Shown here piece after piece: positions 60,302-64,000 of a DNA stretch of 64,000 nt. The notes under the pieces are model-generated. The model did not search any database, was not told the DNA's origin, and saw only the letters and a program-made list of their open reading frames with translations. The DNA is from Thermoplasmata archaeon. GTDB taxonomy: Archaea > Thermoplasmatota > Thermoplasmata > Lutacidiplasmatales > UBA184. The stretch covers positions 4,268-68,267 of the forward strand of contig JAKIWI010000002.1 in the NCBI GenBank assembly GCA_022750115.1, given 5' to 3'. Positions within the stretch are counted from its first letter, which is position 1. Each line of letters begins with the position of its first letter. The position numbers and the translations under genes were made by a program.

Positions 60302-60717
60302 GCCTTCGCGCGCATCCGGTTCCCTTTCGGATTGTGCTCGACGTCGGCCATCCCGAGCTTTTCCATCACCGGGGGAACGTAGTTCCCGAAGCGGCCCCGG
60401 AGTCCCTTTTTCAGACCGTACCAGCCGCCGACGGGGTTCTTCGGGGATCTCGCCCAGCTCTCCACGGAACCCTCCGGGGCCGGCTTCTGTTCGTCGGCGT
60501 TCCCGAGCGGGACCCAGTCGCCGCGCCGCCGGAGCTCCGCGGAGAGGTCGTCGAGGCACCGAAGATGGTAGCGGAGCTCCGTCTTGCCGACCTGGACCAC
60601 GAGCGCGGGCGGGTCGAGCGCCGCGTCTCGAAACGCCACGAACTCCGACTGGAGGCTGGGGGTTTTCAGGGTCCAAGGGTGCGCGCGCGTACCATCGGCT
60701 TTCGGGTCGCTTGCCAT
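60298..60717 (-). CDS. uncharacterised small basic protein
   Basis: 139 residues from ATG 60717 (MASDPKADGT). Features: TLKTPSLQSEFVAFRDAAL, then VVQVGKTELRYHLRCLDDL, and a basic C-terminus (NPKGNRMRAKA). No membrane helix or catalytic motif is seen. I do not recognise the family; an RNA- or DNA-related role is possible given the charge. It is convergent with the PIN gene, the two ends overlapping by 4 bp. Confidence 0.62.
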   Translation of the reverse strand: MASDPKADGTRAHPWTLKTPSLQSEFVAFRDAALDPPALVVQVGKTELRYHLRCLDDLSAELRRRGDWVPLGNADEQKPAPEGSVESWARSPKNPVGGWYGLKKGLRGRFGNYVPPVMEKLGMADVEHNPKGNRMRAKA

Positions 60718-60915
60718 CGATGCTCTTCGTCCCGGTCCCGGCGACCGGGCGGACCGCCCCGTCCTCGCCGAGTGACCAGTTCCCGCCCAGGCTTGGGCCG
60801 CAATAGACCTTCCGCCCGCTCTTCTGGCAAGTCGGTTGAGAACGGACGGAAGAGGGACAGCCTCCGCCACCCAAATCCCGGGCGGGCCGACCGCACCTGG
60901 CCCAGGCCAGCGTCG

Positions 60916-61872
60916 CTAGGCGTCCGCCCGAGCCAGTGTGTCGAGCGCCTCCCGGTCGAGCGAGAGGCGGGTTCCTTCCAAGAGTTGCTCGAGCTGCATC
61001 GGCGACGTCGCGCTCGCGATCGGGGCCGTGACAGAGGGTCGGGCCAGGATCCAGGCGATCGCGACCGCCGTCCGGGGTGCCCCGAGCCGGCGCGCGACGT
61101 CGTCGAGGGCCTCCAGGATCTTCTGACCATGCGCATCGAGGCGGGAGATTCCTCTCGCCCCCCGGGCGCTCTTGGTGGCATCCGCCGCGGTGCGGTACTT
61201 TCCGGAGAGGAAGCCCGACGCGAGTGCGGAGTAGGTCAGGACGCCGAGGCCGTTCGACACGCAGACGCGTTCGACGTCTCCCTCGAACTCCTTGCGGTCG
61301 AGCAGGTTGTATCGAGGTTGAAGTGACTCAAAGCGGTCGAACCCCTGGTCCGAGCTCACCCGAAGGGCCTCCTCGAGGCGGAGGGCCGAGTAGTTCGAAG
61401 CGCCGAACGCCCGGATCCTACCTTCGGAGCGAAGGCCGCTGAACGCCCGCAGCGTCCCCTCGAGCGGGGTCGCCGGGTCGTCGACGTGAGCCTGGTAGAG
61501 GTCGATCCGGTCGGTTTGCAGCCGGCGCAGGGAGCCCTCGATGGACGCGCGAATACGGTCCGGCGACAGGCCCTTGCGCCCGTCGGAGGTCTCCATCCCG
61601 ACCTTCGTCGCCAGGATCACCTCGTCACGTCGGCCTCCAGCGCGGAGCCAGCGCCCGATCATCTCCTCGGACTCTCCCCCCTTGTGCCCGGGAACCCAAA
61701 CCGAGTACGTGTCGGCCGTGTCGATCAGGTTGAACCCAGCATCGACGAAGGCGTCCAACAACGGAAACGCCACCCGGTCGTCGACGGTCCATCCGAACAC
61801 GTTGCCCCCGAGCGCGAGAGGGGCGACGGAGAGCTCAGAGCGTCCCAGGCGGCGGCGGGATGGCTTGGTCAT
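60916..61872 (-). CDS. aldo-keto reductase
   Basis: 318 residues, TIM-barrel NADPH oxidoreductase. Tetrad Asp51, Tyr56, Lys90 and His129 (FNLIDTADTYS, ATKVG, LYQAHVDD). The later APIASATSPMQLEQ is the NADP-binding block. It resembles the YajO/Tas-type group with KEFEGDVERV and a SALASGFLSGKY segment. The substrate is unknown. Confidence 0.93.
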   Translation of the reverse strand: MTKPSRRRLGRSELSVAPLALGGNVFGWTVDDRVAFPLLDAFVDAGFNLIDTADTYSVWVPGHKGGESEEMIGRWLRAGGRRDEVILATKVGMETSDGRKGLSPDRIRASIEGSLRRLQTDRIDLYQAHVDDPATPLEGTLRAFSGLRSEGRIRAFGASNYSALRLEEALRVSSDQGFDRFESLQPRYNLLDRKEFEGDVERVCVSNGLGVLTYSALASGFLSGKYRTAADATKSARGARGISRLDAHGQKILEALDDVARRLGAPRTAVAIAWILARPSVTAPIASATSPMQLEQLLEGTRLSLDREALDTLARADA

Positions 61873-62027
61873 CGTATCGACCGGGGGAGAATCGCGACCC
61901 GAGCTTCATCCTTCCTCAGGACCGCAGCTGGGCGGGAGGTACCATCTGTCCGGTGCCCTTTGGGCGGCCTGCCGTCGCCAATCCGCCCGGTCCCGCGAAG
62001 GGACGTCCGACCGAGTCGGCGCGGGAG

Positions 62028-62037
62028 TCTATTAGTA
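62028..62037 (+). promoter_or_regulatory. TATA-like element of the YVTN protein gene
   Basis: tctattagta, 25-34 nt before ATG 62062. Confidence 0.5.
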
Positions 62038-62061
62038 ACGAACCTCGGTGGCGAGTCCGTC

Positions 62062-64000
62062 ATGGCGGGAGGTCGGCCACGATCCCGGGCGGGGTCGCGC
62101 TTCATGAATCGCAGCTCGTTCTGGACCGTCCTCCTCGTCGTCGCGGTCACTTCCGCACTCCTCATCCTGCCCACCGCCGCGGGCGAGTGGGCGACCGGGC
62201 GTGCCCCGTCTCCGACGGGACTGGGGAGAGCTTCGTTCGCACCCACGCCCCCCGCTGAGATTCTTGCCGCCTCGGACGCTCAGGCCCCCGCGAGCGCTCG
62301 TCCGGCGTCCGGAATCGGCAGCGTCCTATCGACCCTCGACCTGGCCACGAACCAGTTGCTGCCGGGCACCACCGCCCCCGGTCTTCAGGACGGTCCGACC
62401 ACCGGCGTCCTCGATAATCAGAACGGACGGATCTACGTCCGGGGCGACGTGGGGACGGACATCTCGGTCGTCCAGGTGTCGACCCACCGCGACATCGCCG
62501 ACATTCCGGTGCCCTACTCCCAGCAGGTCTACTTCCAGGTACCCTCGATCGCGGTCGACACCGCGAACGGCTACCTCTACACCGCAAACGTGAACGCGGG
62601 AAACGTCAGCATCATCGACGCGCGGACCAACCAGGTGACGGGCTCCATCTCGACGGGAGGGAGCCCGTACGGTATCCTGTTCGACCCGGCGAACGGCGAA
62701 CTTTACGTCTCGAACTACGGCGGCAACAACGTCACGGTCATCAACGGCGCGACGAACCATACCGTCGCGAACGTCCGCGCCGGCACGTCCCCGGGGGCGA
62801 TGGCGCTTGATTTGGCCCAGCACGAGCTGTTCGTCGCGAACTACTTCTCCGCCAACGTCACCATCCTCAACACCTCCTCCGATTCCGCTGTTGGAACGGT
62901 GGCGGTGGGGACGAACCCGATCGCGGTCGTGGTCAACACCGTCAGCGGCCTGGTCGACGTCGTCAACGTCAACGGCGCCTCGGGAAGTGTCACCACCATC
63001 AACCCCGTCTCCCACACCGTCGGCGCCACCATCCCCGTCGGTTCGGTCCCCGAGGCGGCCGCGCTCGATCCGGTTCTCAACCGCCTCTACGTACCGAACG
63101 GGGCGTCCAACAACGTGTCCGTCGTCGACGACGCCAACGGCACCGTCGACGCCACGATCGCGATCGGCCACGGCGCGGGGCCGAACTCGATCGTCTTCGA
63201 CCCGACGAGCGGCGACCTCTACGTAGCCTGCTCCGGGTCGCAGAACATCACCGTGATCAACCCGGCCACCAACCGGTCGGTCGCGAACCTTTCGACCGGG
63301 ACGCTCCTGCCCTCCTCCGCTGTCCTCGACACCTCGGCGAACGAGATCTTCGTCCTCGACGGCCAGACGACCACGACCGAGGCGAACATCACCGTCGTCA
63401 GCGGGGCGACCAACCGTGCGATCGCCTCCGTGGCGCTCGAAGCGTACCCCACCGGGGTCGTCTACAACCCATCCGACCGCCAGATCTACGTCGCGAACGG
63501 CGGGGGCAACGACACCTACTGGCTCAACGCGTCGACCCAACTCCTGGCCGGGACTGCCTCGGTCGGTCCGTGGCCGGACGTACTCGAGAACCCTCTCGTG
63601 TTCGACACGCTGAACCACGACCTCTACGTCCTCAATCCGTACGACTCCAGCGTGCTCGTCGTCGGAGCGGCCCGCACGCTGCTGGCCACCATCCCCGCGG
63701 GACTCACCCCGGTCGCGATCGCCTTCGACGCGACGAACGGCTACATCTACGTCGCGAACAACTACGATGGCAACGTCACGGTCATCAACGGCGCGACGAA
63801 CCACGTGGTCGGTTCGCTGCTCGTCAAGATGTACGAATCGCTCGACGCCCTGGTCGTCGACCCGGTGACCAACGAGCTGTACGTGGCCGACGGCAGCGGC
63901 AACAACGTCACCGTGTTCGGCGCGACGAACTTCACGAAGCTCGCGACGATCCCGGTGGGGAACTCGCCCCGCGCGATGGTCTACGACTCGCTCAACGGCA
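62062..64000 (+). CDS. YVTN beta-propeller surface protein (N-terminal part; truncated by window edge)
   Basis: The frame is open from ATG 62062 to the window end (over 640 residues). A basic start (MAGGRPRSRAGSRF) and a hydrophobic helix (VLLVVAVTSALLILP) form the signal. About a dozen ~42-residue YVTN-type repeats follow, each with (L)YV(x)N and NVTVI(N)GATN(H) segments, giving a seven-bladed propeller or more. NxT sequons are frequent. A second ATG at 62104 is in frame. These proteins occur in archaeal S-layers and adhesins. Confidence 0.88.
   Translation, partial: MAGGRPRSRAGSRFMNRSSFWTVLLVVAVTSALLILPTAAGEWATGRAPSPTGLGRASFAPTPPAEILAASDAQAPASARPASGIGSVLSTLDLATNQLLPGTTAPGLQDGPTTGVLDNQNGRIYVRGDVGTDISVVQVSTHRDIADIPVPYSQQVYFQVPSIAVDTANGYLYTANVNAGNVSIIDARTNQVTGSISTGGSPYGILFDPANGELYVSNYGGNNVTVINGATNHTVANVRAGTSPGAMALDLAQHELFVANYFSANVTILNTSSDSAVGTVAVGTNPIAVVVNTVSGLVDVVNVNGASGSVTTINPVSHTVGATIPVGSVPEAAALDPVLNRLYVPNGASNNVSVVDDANGTVDATIAIGHGAGPNSIVFDPTSGDLYVACSGSQNITVINPATNRSVANLSTGTLLPSSAVLDTSANEIFVLDGQTTTTEANITVVSGATNRAIASVALEAYPTGVVYNPSDRQIYVANGGGNDTYWLNASTQLLAGTASVGPWPDVLENPLVFDTLNHDLYVLNPYDSSVLVVGAARTLLATIPAGLTPVAIAFDATNGYIYVANNYDGNVTVINGATNHVVGSLLVKMYESLDALVVDPVTNELYVADGSGNNVTVFGATNFTKLATIPVGNSPRAMVYDSLNG

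Noticed and set aside
61873-62027. Possible tRNA or small RNA before the YVTN gene
   Set aside because: A gagaatcgcgaccc segment resembles a T-arm but no cloverleaf forms.

Overview
The window is a high-GC archaeal chromosome segment, most likely from the phylum Thermoplasmatota. Evidence for Archaea: a group II chaperonin (thermosome), an archaeal IF5B/IF2-type initiation factor, a TFIIB homologue, a Nog1-type GTPase, TruD, a beta-CASP/CPSF-type nuclease, a split glycine dehydrogenase, KaiC/RAD55 ATPases, and a tRNA gene with a bulge-helix-bulge intron. TATA-like elements repeatedly lie about 22-30 nt before ATG or GTG starts, the layout of leaderless transcription. The Thermoplasmatota placement is inference from gene content and style, including large NxT-rich Kelch/PKD/PEGA surface proteins.

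Layout. 1-6.6 kb: end of a surface protein, an M13 metallopeptidase, two exported proteins (one a phosphoesterase), then a nitroreductase-HAM1 pair. 6.6-9.4 kb: thermosome, cis-prenyltransferase and an intron-containing tRNA-Asp. 9.5-14 kb: a giant BNR/PEGA surface protein, a 50-residue membrane protein and a glycosyltransferase. 14-20 kb: a tight minus-strand run gcvPA-gcvPB-pepQ-pfk-mtnA. 20.3-25.2 kb: Nog1, Rieske protein, beta-CASP nuclease, then IMPase-NAD kinase-JAMM. 25-34 kb: radical SAM protein and a cluster of three Kelch proteins, one of which also carries a transmembrane helix and an intracellular winged-helix domain. 34-42.4 kb: HTH-CBS regulator, S58 peptidase, zincin-like protein, MFS carrier, TruD, paired KaiC-like ATPases and DNA polymerase IV. 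42.5-48.6 kb: TauE/SafE exporter, DUF1634, a phosphodiesterase, aIF5B, a membrane protein and a divergent TFB. 48.6-54.7 kb: helicase with a small winged-helix protein, cysteine-cluster protein, an HELAE protein, and a ChrB-MFS-winged helix set. 54.8-59.2 kb: kdpABC. 59.5-64 kb: a VapBC-like pair, a small unknown, an aldo-keto reductase and the start of a YVTN beta-propeller surface protein that runs off the window.

The most noteworthy items are the tRNA-Asp(GTC) gene with a 29-nt intron in its T-loop, and the Kelch-PKD-TM-winged helix protein, whose architecture suggests a one-component regulator reading the cell surface. That protein is flanked by two Kelch paralogues and by palindromes that could be its operators. 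I saw no CRISPR array, rRNA, insertion sequence or prophage.
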